A stretch of DNA of 64,000 nt from Bacteroides ihuae (GTDB taxonomy: Bacteria > Bacteroidota > Bacteroidia > Bacteroidales > Bacteroidaceae). The stretch is taken from the NCBI RefSeq assembly GCF_900104585.1, contig NZ_FNVX01000006.1, forward strand, positions 1,178,001 through 1,242,000, written 5' to 3'. A program made the position numbers and the translations under genes. Under the pieces are notes generated by a model that saw nothing but the letters and a program-made list of their open reading frames with translations, did no database searches and was not told the DNA's origin. Each line of letters begins with the position of its first letter. Position 1 is the stretch's first letter. This document shows, piece after piece, positions 26,173 through 35,421 of this stretch.

Positions 26173-26385
26173 TCAAGCTTTCGGGGAGATTTCTTTTGGG
26201 TTTTTGCCTCTCTTCATAACCTTAATTTTCAAATACAAGATGAGTGAAAAATAGAGTGGCCCAAGGATATAGAAAGGTATTAGATACCAAAGGAATCCAA
26301 ATTTATAAGTATGATAGATCACAAAGATTGTTATTAAGATAACTCCTCCATCTATTTGTGTAATTTTTCGTTTTCTTTCCATCAT
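26173..26385 (-). CDS. small two-helix membrane protein of unknown function
   Basis: This 70-residue protein has a basic N-terminus (MMERKRKITQ), two hydrophobic stretches (about 13-28, VILITIFVIYH; about 30-53, LWYLIPFYILGPLYFSLIL) and a basic tail (KIKVMKRGKNPKE). Both termini are positively charged, so they should lie in the cytoplasm. I do not recognise the family. The gene is supported by context rather than similarity. A full promoter (CAAA at 26471-26474 and CAAAATTA at 26444-26451, both read on the minus strand) sits about 60 bases upstream, and a Rho-independent terminator lies 66 bases downstream. It is thus an independent transcription unit inside the pectin locus. Confidence 0.7.
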   Translation of the reverse strand: MMERKRKITQIDGGVILITIFVIYHTYKFGFLWYLIPFYILGPLYFSLILYLKIKVMKRGKNPKEISPKA

Positions 26386-26443
26386 TCAAAGCTTTATTTT
26401 GATACGTAAAATTCAAGATGTAGTTTATCATATTTAGCGATAA

Positions 26444-26474
26444 CAAAATTAAACGATATAAAGGAAATCGCAAA
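26444..26474 (-). promoter_or_regulatory. promoter of the small membrane-protein gene
   Basis: On the minus strand TTTG (26474-26471) is followed after 19 bases by TAATTTTG (26451-26444), matching both Bacteroides elements exactly. Confidence 0.7.
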
Positions 26475-26513
26475 AAATATGAGCATAAACTTAGTTTGAT
26501 TGGTCACGTTTTT

Positions 26514-29500
26514 TCAGTCTATTGGTGCTACTTCAAGCATATAGATGGCATCGATTGCCCAAGTAGCCACACTATTCGTACTGACGGATGTATCCTCATC
26601 TATTGGAGAAAGGACTTCGGGCGGAAGAATCTTCTTCATTCGGAGGGGCTGCCAAGGGTACTTTCCACTTTTAGGCATAAGTTCTTCCCAAGCCTGCTTT
26701 TTTAGTTCGGGACTTGAGGTTTGATAAGCAGCGTAGGCTGTAAGCTTGGGGATAAGGAAGCGAGAGTGACTGATGTCCCATGCTTTCTTTGTGTAGTGCG
26801 CAGCATGGTCTAACCAGACTTTGTTCCATTCAGGAAGGTCTACCATTTCCATGAGTTCGTTCATTACCTCGAAACCGCCCATGATAGTCATAAGGTGATT
26901 CGTGTTCTCCATCTTCGGATCACCTTCATAGCTGATGAACCCTGTTGCCGGATCGAAACCTAATGCTTTGGGGCCGGTGAATAGTCCGTTGGGCAGTTGA
27001 GCGATGCTCTTCATCCCGGCTATTATTTTGTCCCGATAGACTGTGTTCCCGGTGCGTTCCCATTCCGTCATCCAGTTTCCGGCATAAGCCAACCAGTCGG
27101 GTCCGATGCGTAGTCGTGCGGGGGCGGTACAAGGAAATTGCTCACGTGGTTGTGCCAGTCTCATCGGATCCATTGTGTAGAGCTTTTGATCGGCATCTTT
27201 CACTTCCGTCATCAGGTCGCCACTGCGTTCATCCGTAGTGAGGTAATAGTAAAAGCGATTCCATGCAGCCTGACTGATACGGGCCTCTTTGGCTCCGCAA
27301 CCCCAATGGCTCACATTGTGCCGACTTCCCAATCCTGCATTCTCTCCCAAATGATAAACATCAACTTCCGTGGTATGGCGAGTCATGGCCTCGGCCATTC
27401 GCCAAATGTCGGCACGCCCTGTGCGTAGGAAAGAGTACCAGAGCCACATATTTGATCCCAATTCTGTATTATCCCAAGCAAAACCTCCAACGTCATAAAG
27501 CCACTCGTGGCGTTCGGGGTCGTATGTATGCATCACGTCTCCATAGTTCCAGAAGCCATACCATTTGTGCTGTTCGATAGTTCGTTGATAATAATTGATA
27601 GTCGCATCTAATTGATTTTCTACTTCTTTTCGCATGGGCGTACTTCTGTCAGGCAAACTCCAAATGCCGAAAGCATGTTGTCTCTGTAGGTATTCGGGAG
27701 TACAAATCAGTTGTTTAGGAGAAGAAAGAACCGAGGCCAAAGCCGATAATTGAGCCTTTCCATGATAGGTAGCTTGTGGAGAAAGCATCAACACGCTGGT
27801 ACGGGCAATGCCGTAAGGAGTACTCAATCCCTCTTGCACATCTTCGTAGCTCTCATTCAGTCCATGCGCCACATTGTCGTAGTGCCGCAAGTCCATCGCC
27901 TCTCCCTCAGGACTCCATAACCACACGGTGAGTGCAGCATTGTTTGTTCTCGCTCCCTTGATTTCTATAGAAGAAGGATAAGATTCCCAAAAATTCTGTA
28001 AGCAAACAGCTAGTCCACCGCTTACGTCTCCCACAAAACCGAAACCACGTGAGCGATCTCCGGAGAAAGTCCCTATCCACGAATTAGTATCGTTGGCTCG
28101 TTTGCGGATGCTGAAAGCATCGGAACTAAGTTGCGAAAGTCTGTACTCATCCCACGAAGCCCAATGGTCGATAAGATCTTGATTGAGGGAATCAAACTCC
28201 TTATATTCAGGAATTCGTTTTCCCTCCATTTGCTGTGAATAGATGTTCCTGTTTTCTTTCAATGATATTGCTCGCCTTCCCGTAAGAGGCTGCACGGGCT
28301 CGCTCCATAATCCCTCTCCACTTCCTGAGAAGGCAATATGCCGGTTATACAAAGCTTCCCGCAAGGGTACGTTGAACGTTAACCCCACTCCTTTGATAAA
28401 ATCTTTCTGCTGATCACCGTCATACACAATGCTATGTACCAGTTTAATTTCTTCACAGCCTGCATAAAAATAGAGACGTACGATGAAAGGCAACCATTCT
28501 CGTTCCGTGTTTCTGTGCACGCCTTTTATCTTTAACACTACACGTACATTGCCTTGGCGTTCAATAGTCATACTCTTAATTTCACTTCGATAGTTGGTGT
28601 AAGTCACCGACTCGGTATCGCCTTGCTTCACTCCTTTGCTTTCCGTTCGGCACACCAATTGAGCCGAACCGGCAATACGGGTTTTATTATAAATCAAGCT
28701 ATCAAAAAGAGATGTTCCTTTTTTAGAGAAGAAAGCAGATAGTGTACCGTTCTCTATCATGATGTGATCGGCGGACTCTTTTATTCTTAGCTTACTGTGA
28801 GTCGTTTGTGAATGCTTGCCATTATTAATATGTAGAGTTAAGCTCTCCGATGTTGCGGGAACAACTGCGGCAAAACCTCCCCATTTGATAGATCCGTCGG
28901 GCCAGTAAGCCAGTTGCCAGTTATCTGTAGGGATCTCTTTTCCATCAGCAGTGCTAAGCGTAAAGTTTTGTTTGGAAGAAACCTTTCCTTTAGCAAATGG
29001 CACACCAAAGCTAACGGCCGTATTGACCGAAGGAACAGCACCAATCCATTGAAGAGGAATTGTTTGGTTCTCTGACGGATGAGTGACATAGCTAAAGTTG
29101 CTAATTCTTGCTCGTGACAATGTAGTGCGAAAACCAAACCATCCTGAGCGGTGCGGGTTGGGATCCCGATAGTCAACCAACCGTTCATTATCAATGTAGT
29201 AACAAATCTTGTTGTCTATGCAGGTTATCTTGATGTGATACCATTTGTTAGGTTTCAACAGATGTTCTTGGTCGGTGTATTCTTGTAGGACGGCAGGCAG
29301 ATTGTTTTCCTTCTCTACTTGCTCATAATTGCCGTTGTAACGGCGGAAACGGGAAGTTGAGTTATGATTGCCTCCATACCCCATGTAATACATCTGCAAG
29401 GAATAGCAATGTTTAAACACTCCCTTTCTCCATTTTGCCCGTTTCCATATATCGTTGGGATAGAGCGGATCACTTGCCATCCAGAAACAATTTAGATCGC

Positions 29501-29783
29501 TGAGGCGGTCGCCAGGCATCCCTTCATCTACAATGCAAGCGTCGTATTCAATCGTAACATCGCCACTCATCTTTTCCTTTCTCCATAAAGTCAAACCTTT
29601 GGGAGCTACCATCTCCAGTGTATCATTCCGAAAGGAAATCTTATAATCAGGTGATTCCGATTCTACTTGCCAGTACTTTGCGAACTGTTTGCTGTTTAAT
29701 CCCGATTCTGTTTTTTCTTGCGCTTGCAATGTGCAGGGTAGTATCAGGAAAAGAAATGTTGCTATGTTAGTAAAGAGTTTCAT
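26514..29783 (-). CDS. PL26-type exo-rhamnogalacturonan lyase with N-terminal DUF6250-like domain
   Basis: This 1089-residue protein has a signal peptide (MKLFTNIATFLFLILPCTLQA). Residues about 30-240 form a concanavalin-like jelly roll of the DUF6250 kind (GDVTIEYDACIVDEG, LNCFWMASDPLYPND, WYHIKITCIDNKICYYID, SGWFGFRTTLSRARISNF). From about 250 the PcRGLX/YetA-like layout begins. It starts with a RIFT-barrel entry (VSFGVPFAKGKVSS, NWQLAYWPDGSIKWGG), then a beta-sandwich, then an (alpha/alpha) toroid with many aromatic residues (HEWLYDVGGFAWDNTELGSN, HNVSHWGCGAKEARIS). PL26 enzymes split RG-I from the reducing end exolytically. It lies 35 bases downstream of GH35 in the same operon. The family call rests on remembered motif layout, so the exact PL number is less certain than the lyase type. 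Confidence 0.75.
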   Translation of the reverse strand: MKLFTNIATFLFLILPCTLQAQEKTESGLNSKQFAKYWQVESESPDYKISFRNDTLEMVAPKGLTLWRKEKMSGDVTIEYDACIVDEGMPGDRLSDLNCFWMASDPLYPNDIWKRAKWRKGVFKHCYSLQMYYMGYGGNHNSTSRFRRYNGNYEQVEKENNLPAVLQEYTDQEHLLKPNKWYHIKITCIDNKICYYIDNERLVDYRDPNPHRSGWFGFRTTLSRARISNFSYVTHPSENQTIPLQWIGAVPSVNTAVSFGVPFAKGKVSSKQNFTLSTADGKEIPTDNWQLAYWPDGSIKWGGFAAVVPATSESLTLHINNGKHSQTTHSKLRIKESADHIMIENGTLSAFFSKKGTSLFDSLIYNKTRIAGSAQLVCRTESKGVKQGDTESVTYTNYRSEIKSMTIERQGNVRVVLKIKGVHRNTEREWLPFIVRLYFYAGCEEIKLVHSIVYDGDQQKDFIKGVGLTFNVPLREALYNRHIAFSGSGEGLWSEPVQPLTGRRAISLKENRNIYSQQMEGKRIPEYKEFDSLNQDLIDHWASWDEYRLSQLSSDAFSIRKRANDTNSWIGTFSGDRSRGFGFVGDVSGGLAVCLQNFWESYPSSIEIKGARTNNAALTVWLWSPEGEAMDLRHYDNVAHGLNESYEDVQEGLSTPYGIARTSVLMLSPQATYHGKAQLSALASVLSSPKQLICTPEYLQRQHAFGIWSLPDRSTPMRKEVENQLDATINYYQRTIEQHKWYGFWNYGDVMHTYDPERHEWLYDVGGFAWDNTELGSNMWLWYSFLRTGRADIWRMAEAMTRHTTEVDVYHLGENAGLGSRHNVSHWGCGAKEARISQAAWNRFYYYLTTDERSGDLMTEVKDADQKLYTMDPMRLAQPREQFPCTAPARLRIGPDWLAYAGNWMTEWERTGNTVYRDKIIAGMKSIAQLPNGLFTGPKALGFDPATGFISYEGDPKMENTNHLMTIMGGFEVMNELMEMVDLPEWNKVWLDHAAHYTKKAWDISHSRFLIPKLTAYAAYQTSSPELKKQAWEELMPKSGKYPWQPLRMKKILPPEVLSPIDEDTSVSTNSVATWAIDAIYMLEVAPID

Positions 29784-29818
29784 TTTATGATTGTTCTTGA
29801 GTTTTTAATGCTATGTCT

Positions 29819-32320
29819 TTAGTGATTGAAAAGGAAAGTAATCTCATATTGAGGTATTACTTGAGCATGCTGTAGGATAGCCTCGTTGTCGTGCAATTTC
29901 TCTCGAATTCCTTTCTCGAAGTAAATCTTTAGATCCTTGTGGAAGGGTATAATCTGGAACAGTAAGTCCCCTCTCTTTTGATTCAGACGGTTCAACGAGT
30001 AAGTCATGGGAAGTCCGGCAAAGTAATCATCAGCGATAAGTTTTCCTTCTTGGTAGAGAGAACCGGTATCACCTGTATAATCTAGTTGCAAGAAGGTATT
30101 TGAAACATAAGATTTATTCGTTTGCTTAGGAAGGCTAACTTGCCAATACGAAGAACCTTCAACCGGTTTAAAGTTGACGAAGTATTGTGGGCCGGGACAT
30201 GTGGATGGCACAGAGTCAAGACGATTATCCTCTGGCAATAGTTTGTGATCAGATTGGTCTTTATTCGGATCTTTCACCCTCTTGACTATCAACCGAAGGT
30301 CAACAGGAGGAAGGGAAGCTTGGTAGTCACTGCTCCACGCAGTTTGTTGATTTTTCAACACGGCTTGTTTCTCTGTATTGTGGAGTTGCAAGCCATCAGC
30401 CGGATAGATGGAAAAATTGAATACTGAATTACCTGTTTTGTGGATAGTTAGTTTGTCACTATCGGGTATCACTTCATCGGGTGAAATGCAGAGATAATCC
30501 TGCTGTCCGTTGTGTATCTTCCAACTATTGCGAGCCTCTTGGTGTGTGATGAGTAAGATGTTTGTTTCCTTCCCGTTATCCATGAGGATATGTATCATCT
30601 TACTTTCAGAGGGAGAGAATCGGAGAATGAATTCTCCTTCTTTGGGTGATCGTATCTCTTCACCAATAGTAAGACGTTTGATATGCTCAGCCTTTAAAGC
30701 TAGTTCGCTTTCATTGGGTGCATGAGAGAAGAACACGTAAGTAGGTACTGGATTGTTGAGCACACACAGTGGTTGCATCGTTGCATATTTTAATAATGCC
30801 CCATTTAGATCCATGTAAAAAGGAAGAATCATCTGGGCGTTTTTGGTAACCGTCAGACCTTTACTAGGGAAACATAGTGTATCGCCTTCGTCTGTTTTCA
30901 ATTGGAAACGGACGTTTTTAAGATCTTTCATCTCCAACTGACGTTGGTAATTGCTTACGAAAACAAAACCGCTCTCTCCTGAAGAACGTACAGCCATACG
31001 TAAACTATCCTTGCAGCTCGGTGTGGAACAATTCTGTTCGCTGAAGTGAGAGTGCATGGTGGCAAGTCGGGCGCCGAAGTCGTTTAAGAAATAATGTAGC
31101 ACTTTAAAGTCCCTCAGGGATTCACGTACCTGACCCCACTCTCCCAACGGAGAATAGAAATCGTAACTGAGTATTGGATAATCATTCGGATATTTAGTCG
31201 CCCTCGATTCTTGTAAGGTAGAGTGCTTCCCTATTTTATTAGAGCCCCCGTGGTACATATAATATCCTAGCAGATTGGCTCCCGAACCGGTTTTGGTATA
31301 TGCTTGGGCCACCACATCATCCGATGTAATGATGGGTCGCCTGTGATAGGTGATTTGATTGCCTCCACCCATCTCGGCTGTGGCATACGGGTAACGATAC
31401 CCTTCCATACTAGCTTTTTCTTGTTTTCCCAGCAGATCGTTGCCAATAAGCGGATCATTTCGTAGCGGACCAAATAAATAATTCTCTGATAAAGCTAATT
31501 GTACGGTACTTTTACTCCAAGGCGCCTCGGGATATCCACCCCATACAGGTATTAATTCGCTTTGTTGGGTATTCGATCCCGGCCATCCGGTAGCAGTATA
31601 ATAGGGTGTATCTATACCGGCTTCCACGGCTAACTTCTTTAGATTCATGATATGGGCATAACCTTTCTCATTGTTGAAGCGATATTCATTCTCTATTTGC
31701 GTGCCGATAATAGGTCCATTGTCTTTGAAAAGTAAACCTTGCACTTGCTTGCCTATTTCTTTGAAGAAGCTTTCTACATATTTTAGATAAATAAGATTGT
31801 CTTTGCGGGTGCCTCCTTGCAGTTGTTGAACCCAGTCTGGAAAACCTCCGTATCTTACTTCACCGTGGCACCAGGGTCCTATGCGCAGAAAGAGATACAT
31901 ATTGTGTTTACGGCAAAGTTGAGCGAAGGCTCTCAGATTTCTGTCGCCTGTCCAGTCAAAGATACCTTGTTGCTCTTCATGATAATTCCAGAATACATAG
32001 GTAGCAATGATGTCAATGCCGGAAGCTTTCATCTTTAGAATAGCCTCTTCCCACTCACGTTCGGGCAAGCGTACATAATGTATTTCCCCCATCACAGGGA
32101 ACCATGGCTTACCGTTTTTAATAAAGAAAAGGTTATTTATGTTTAGAGAGTCTCCGGTGGGAGTGGCATTGCTTCCTAACTTAAGATAACCGTAAACGGG
32201 TGAAGCCATTCTTTTAGACAAATCAATGGTATAGATAATTCCGGTTGCTTTCGCTGGTCTAACAATTATTAATCCTAGTAGTAAGATGCAAAAGGCTATT
32301 TGTTTCATGTGGCTTTTCAT
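29819..32320 (-). CDS. GH35 beta-galactosidase
   Basis: This 833-residue protein has a signal peptide (HMKQIAFCILLLGLIIV). The TIM barrel contains the GH35 signature (FFIKNGKPWFPVMGEIHYVRLP; GIDIIATYVFWNYHEEQQGIFDW), the acid/base Glu212 in GTQIENEYR and the nucleophile Glu316 in PYATAEMGGG. C-terminal beta domains follow, and the chain is longer than a minimal GH35. Known members release beta-galactose from galactan, arabinogalactan or RG-I side chains. It is the first gene of a two-gene minus operon with the exo-RG lyase and is divergent from GH115. Two starts (32320 or 32308) give an acceptable signal peptide. Confidence 0.92.
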   Translation of the reverse strand: MKSHMKQIAFCILLLGLIIVRPAKATGIIYTIDLSKRMASPVYGYLKLGSNATPTGDSLNINNLFFIKNGKPWFPVMGEIHYVRLPEREWEEAILKMKASGIDIIATYVFWNYHEEQQGIFDWTGDRNLRAFAQLCRKHNMYLFLRIGPWCHGEVRYGGFPDWVQQLQGGTRKDNLIYLKYVESFFKEIGKQVQGLLFKDNGPIIGTQIENEYRFNNEKGYAHIMNLKKLAVEAGIDTPYYTATGWPGSNTQQSELIPVWGGYPEAPWSKSTVQLALSENYLFGPLRNDPLIGNDLLGKQEKASMEGYRYPYATAEMGGGNQITYHRRPIITSDDVVAQAYTKTGSGANLLGYYMYHGGSNKIGKHSTLQESRATKYPNDYPILSYDFYSPLGEWGQVRESLRDFKVLHYFLNDFGARLATMHSHFSEQNCSTPSCKDSLRMAVRSSGESGFVFVSNYQRQLEMKDLKNVRFQLKTDEGDTLCFPSKGLTVTKNAQMILPFYMDLNGALLKYATMQPLCVLNNPVPTYVFFSHAPNESELALKAEHIKRLTIGEEIRSPKEGEFILRFSPSESKMIHILMDNGKETNILLITHQEARNSWKIHNGQQDYLCISPDEVIPDSDKLTIHKTGNSVFNFSIYPADGLQLHNTEKQAVLKNQQTAWSSDYQASLPPVDLRLIVKRVKDPNKDQSDHKLLPEDNRLDSVPSTCPGPQYFVNFKPVEGSSYWQVSLPKQTNKSYVSNTFLQLDYTGDTGSLYQEGKLIADDYFAGLPMTYSLNRLNQKRGDLLFQIIPFHKDLKIYFEKGIREKLHDNEAILQHAQVIPQYEITFLFNH

Positions 32321-32364
32321 AATGAGTCTTTTTGTGTAGAGTTTGGGCTTATCATTTGTTGAAT

Positions 32365-32394
32365 CAAAAATAGATAAAAGTTAGTTGATAGCAA
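32365..32394 (-). promoter_or_regulatory. promoter of the GH35/PL26 operon
   Basis: On the minus strand TTG (32394-32392) is followed after 19 bases by TATTTTTG (32372-32365), matching the Bacteroides consensus. The ATG follows 44 bases later. Confidence 0.65.
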
Positions 32395-32468
32395 GTTGAT
32401 ACTGCCTCTTCTGGACTCTTTTACATGCAATTGTACGTACTTATAGGCTACAATGTCCTTAAAAGAGC

Positions 32469-32476
32469 TAATTTTG
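32469..32476 (+). promoter_or_regulatory. -7 box of the GH115-PL11-fusion-rhaM operon
   Basis: TAATTTTG matches TAnnTTTG exactly and predicts a leader of about 105 bases before the GH115 start. The -33 region (TTATAG near 32441-32446) is weak, as expected of an activator-dependent promoter. Confidence 0.45.
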
Positions 32477-32590
32477 TTCACCAAACAAATCTGATTGATA
32501 GTATGAAAACCCTTTTTTCCTTCGTAATAAAACAAATCTTCTTTTCATTTTTGATCATCAGAGGAAAAACGTTTTTAGTAAAGTAGATTT

Positions 32591-35413
32591 ATGAAGCATT
32601 TATATTGTTTTTGTTTGATGGCACTCATTTGTTGTTATAGCTTCTCTATAACAGCGGCAGAGAGTTTTGCCTTTGTTCCTTCAGGAAAGAGGCTTTCTGT
32701 GTATATGAGCGATGACGAAAAGAAGGCTCCCCAGTCTGCTCTGGAAATGTTTCGCGACGATTATTCATCTGTCTTTGGAGCGACTCCTTTACTTACGGGT
32801 ACGACAGAAAGTGCTGATGTGTTAATCGGCACTTTAGGACATGCCGGGTGTGAACAATGGATTAAATCACTGAGCATCGTTACCGAAGGGCTGAAAGGTG
32901 AATGGGAAGCTTTTCGTATACAGGTTGTTAAGCGAGGAGATCGAAATCTGTTGGTCGTATTGGGGAGTGATGAAAGAGGTACTGCTTATGGTATACTCGA
33001 ACTGTCTCGGATGATAGGGGTTTATCCTTGGAGTTGGTGGGCAGATGTTACGCCAAACAAAAAGGAACAGATCTTTCTTCCATCCACTTATGTCAATGAG
33101 CAAAAGCCGTCTGTGCAATACCGCGGAATATTTATTAATGATGAAGACTGGGGCTTGGTGCCCTGGAGTCATTCTAAAATAGAGCAAACATCAGTTAAGG
33201 GAGAGATAGGGGCAAAGACGTACGAACGGATATTTCAACTTCTATTGCGCTTAAGGGCAAATATCATCTGGCCTGCTATGCACGAATGTACCAAACCCTT
33301 TTATACAGTAGCTGGCAACAAAGAGATGGCGGATAAATATGGCATCGTGATTGGGACTTCTCATTGCGAACAATTGATGAGAAACAATGCCGGAGAGTGG
33401 GATAAAAGTAAATATGGTGATTATAATTACCTGACGAATAAAGAAAGGGTGCAAGCGTATTGGAAAGAACGGTTGCAAGAGGTAGGTTCCTATCAGAACT
33501 TCTATACCGTTGGCATGCGTGGTGTGCATGATGGAAAGATGGAGGGAGCAAAAACACTGGATGAGCAAACTGCACTAACTACAGAAGTCCTAAATGATCA
33601 ACGAAAATTGCTTGCAACTTATGTATCTCCAACTGTAACGTCTGTTCCGCAAGCTATCATTCTTTATAAGGAGGTACTGGATGTCTATAATAACGAGCTT
33701 AAAGTTCCTGATGATGTAACGCTTGTTTGGTGTGACGATAACTATGGGTATATCACTCGTCTTAGCAATGAGGAAGAACAAAAAAGAAAAGGTGGAGCTG
33801 GAGTTTATTATCACATATCTTATTGGGGGCGTCCACACGATTATCTATGGTTGTGCTCCACCTCACCTGCACAGATATATACTGAGATGAAGCGTGCCTG
33901 GGATCATGGTTCCCGAAAATTATGGATACTAAATGTAGGCGATATAAAGCCTGCCGAATATGAAACGGAGTTTTTTATGGATATGGCTTGGAATATAGAT
34001 GCTGTCAATTCGCAAAAGCTGAACGAACATCTGCAAGCGTGGACTTCTCGTGAGTTTGGTGAAGAACTGAAAGAATCTTTGAGCCGTCTAAAACAAGAAT
34101 ACTATCGCTTGGCCACTATTCGTAAGCCGGAATTCATGGGTTGGAGCCGGGTGGAAGAGCATGCAGCGATAAAAGGAGGTAAAACTCCGGTGCGTGACAC
34201 CGAATTTAACCCTTTTATGTTTGGCGACGAGGTTCAGAGACGGATAGATGAGTATACTCGTTTATCGGAGAAAGTTCATGCCTTAGCAAAAGAGATCTCT
34301 CCACAGCGTCGTGATGCTTATTTTCAGTTGATGGAATATCCGATATGTGCTTCTGCAGCAATGAATCATAAATTACTTTATGCGCAAAAGGCAAGACTCT
34401 TAGCACGTTTTGGTTTACCGGAGGCAAATGAATATACTCGATTGAGCAATGAAGCGTATGAAGAACTGCTAGAGCTAACTCGTCATTACAATAAAGAGAT
34501 AGCGGATGGGAAATGGGATGGAATAATGGATATGCATCCTCGTAATTTACCCGTTTATGCTAAAAGTTTGTTGCCTGGTTCAATTTCCCTGCGTGAGGAA
34601 AAGCCGGCTTTGGTCTGGTTTGAAGGAGATTCTCTTCCTGCAAAGCCTTCTTCAACGATTACATTGCCTACTTTCATGAAAGAGTGTAACAGGAATCGGG
34701 TTGTTTCCTTGTATAGTTATGGCATTAAAAAAGCTTCCTGGCAAATAGAGGTGAAACCTTTATGGCTTTCTGTGAAGGAGATCTCTATGGGTAAGACCCA
34801 TGAACAACGCCTCTTGATAGGGATCGATTGGACAAGAGTAAAAGGAAATATATCGACTTCATGTACCTTAATAGTGGATGGTCAAAGGTTTCCAATCAGA
34901 ATTTCGATATTGGTTAAGAAGAGGTTGATTAAAGCTGAATATGATGGTTGGATAGCATGGAATGCAGCGGACTATGATAAGGCTTCTTCATTAAAAGGTT
35001 TACTGTGTACCCCCGGATTAGGCTACAGCCAGAAGAGTATCTCTCTTCCCAAAGGAGAAACTTTGACGTATCGTGTGGAAACAGTGAGTAGGGGAGAATG
35101 CTGTATGAGAGTAGGCTTAATACCGAATCATCCGGTGAATGGAGACTCACTACGTTATCAAATAGCTGTCGATGATGAGCAACCTCAGATAGTATCTTAT
35201 AAAACAGTAGGACGCTCTGAGGCATGGAAGGTGAATGTGTTACGCAACTTGTCGTTGAATGTCACTTCTCACCACTTTTCTGCACCGGGGAAGCATACCA
35301 TTCGTATAAAGGCACTTGATAGTGGCGTTATCCTTGATCAGATGATGTTGGATTTTAAACCCCAGCGGGCATTTTATGAGATCCCGGTAGATGTAATTAA
35401 TGACAATAATTAA
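32591..35413 (+). CDS. GH115 family alpha-glucuronidase
   Basis: This 940-residue protein has a signal peptide (MKHLYCFCLMALICCYSFSI). GH115 layout: an N-terminal domain with VLIGTLGHAGCEQWIKSL and LLVVLGSDERGTAYGILELSRMIGVYPWSWWADV, the barrel with VQYRGIFINDEDWGLVPWS and LRLRANIIWPAMHECTKPFY, then GTSHCEQLMRNN, VGMRGVHDGKM and VTLVWCDDNYGYI, and helical and beta C-terminal parts. Characterised GH115 enzymes remove (4-O-methyl)-glucuronic acid, best known from xylan but also present on arabinogalactan. No xylan backbone enzymes are visible here, so glucuronic acid on RG-I or arabinogalactan side chains is the more likely substrate. It is the first gene of a four-gene plus-strand operon; PL11 follows after 8 bases. 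Confidence 0.9.
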   Translation: MKHLYCFCLMALICCYSFSITAAESFAFVPSGKRLSVYMSDDEKKAPQSALEMFRDDYSSVFGATPLLTGTTESADVLIGTLGHAGCEQWIKSLSIVTEGLKGEWEAFRIQVVKRGDRNLLVVLGSDERGTAYGILELSRMIGVYPWSWWADVTPNKKEQIFLPSTYVNEQKPSVQYRGIFINDEDWGLVPWSHSKIEQTSVKGEIGAKTYERIFQLLLRLRANIIWPAMHECTKPFYTVAGNKEMADKYGIVIGTSHCEQLMRNNAGEWDKSKYGDYNYLTNKERVQAYWKERLQEVGSYQNFYTVGMRGVHDGKMEGAKTLDEQTALTTEVLNDQRKLLATYVSPTVTSVPQAIILYKEVLDVYNNELKVPDDVTLVWCDDNYGYITRLSNEEEQKRKGGAGVYYHISYWGRPHDYLWLCSTSPAQIYTEMKRAWDHGSRKLWILNVGDIKPAEYETEFFMDMAWNIDAVNSQKLNEHLQAWTSREFGEELKESLSRLKQEYYRLATIRKPEFMGWSRVEEHAAIKGGKTPVRDTEFNPFMFGDEVQRRIDEYTRLSEKVHALAKEISPQRRDAYFQLMEYPICASAAMNHKLLYAQKARLLARFGLPEANEYTRLSNEAYEELLELTRHYNKEIADGKWDGIMDMHPRNLPVYAKSLLPGSISLREEKPALVWFEGDSLPAKPSSTITLPTFMKECNRNRVVSLYSYGIKKASWQIEVKPLWLSVKEISMGKTHEQRLLIGIDWTRVKGNISTSCTLIVDGQRFPIRISILVKKRLIKAEYDGWIAWNAADYDKASSLKGLLCTPGLGYSQKSISLPKGETLTYRVETVSRGECCMRVGLIPNHPVNGDSLRYQIAVDDEQPQIVSYKTVGRSEAWKVNVLRNLSLNVTSHHFSAPGKHTIRIKALDSGVILDQMMLDFKPQRAFYEIPVDVINDNN

Positions 35414-35421
35414 AATATTCA

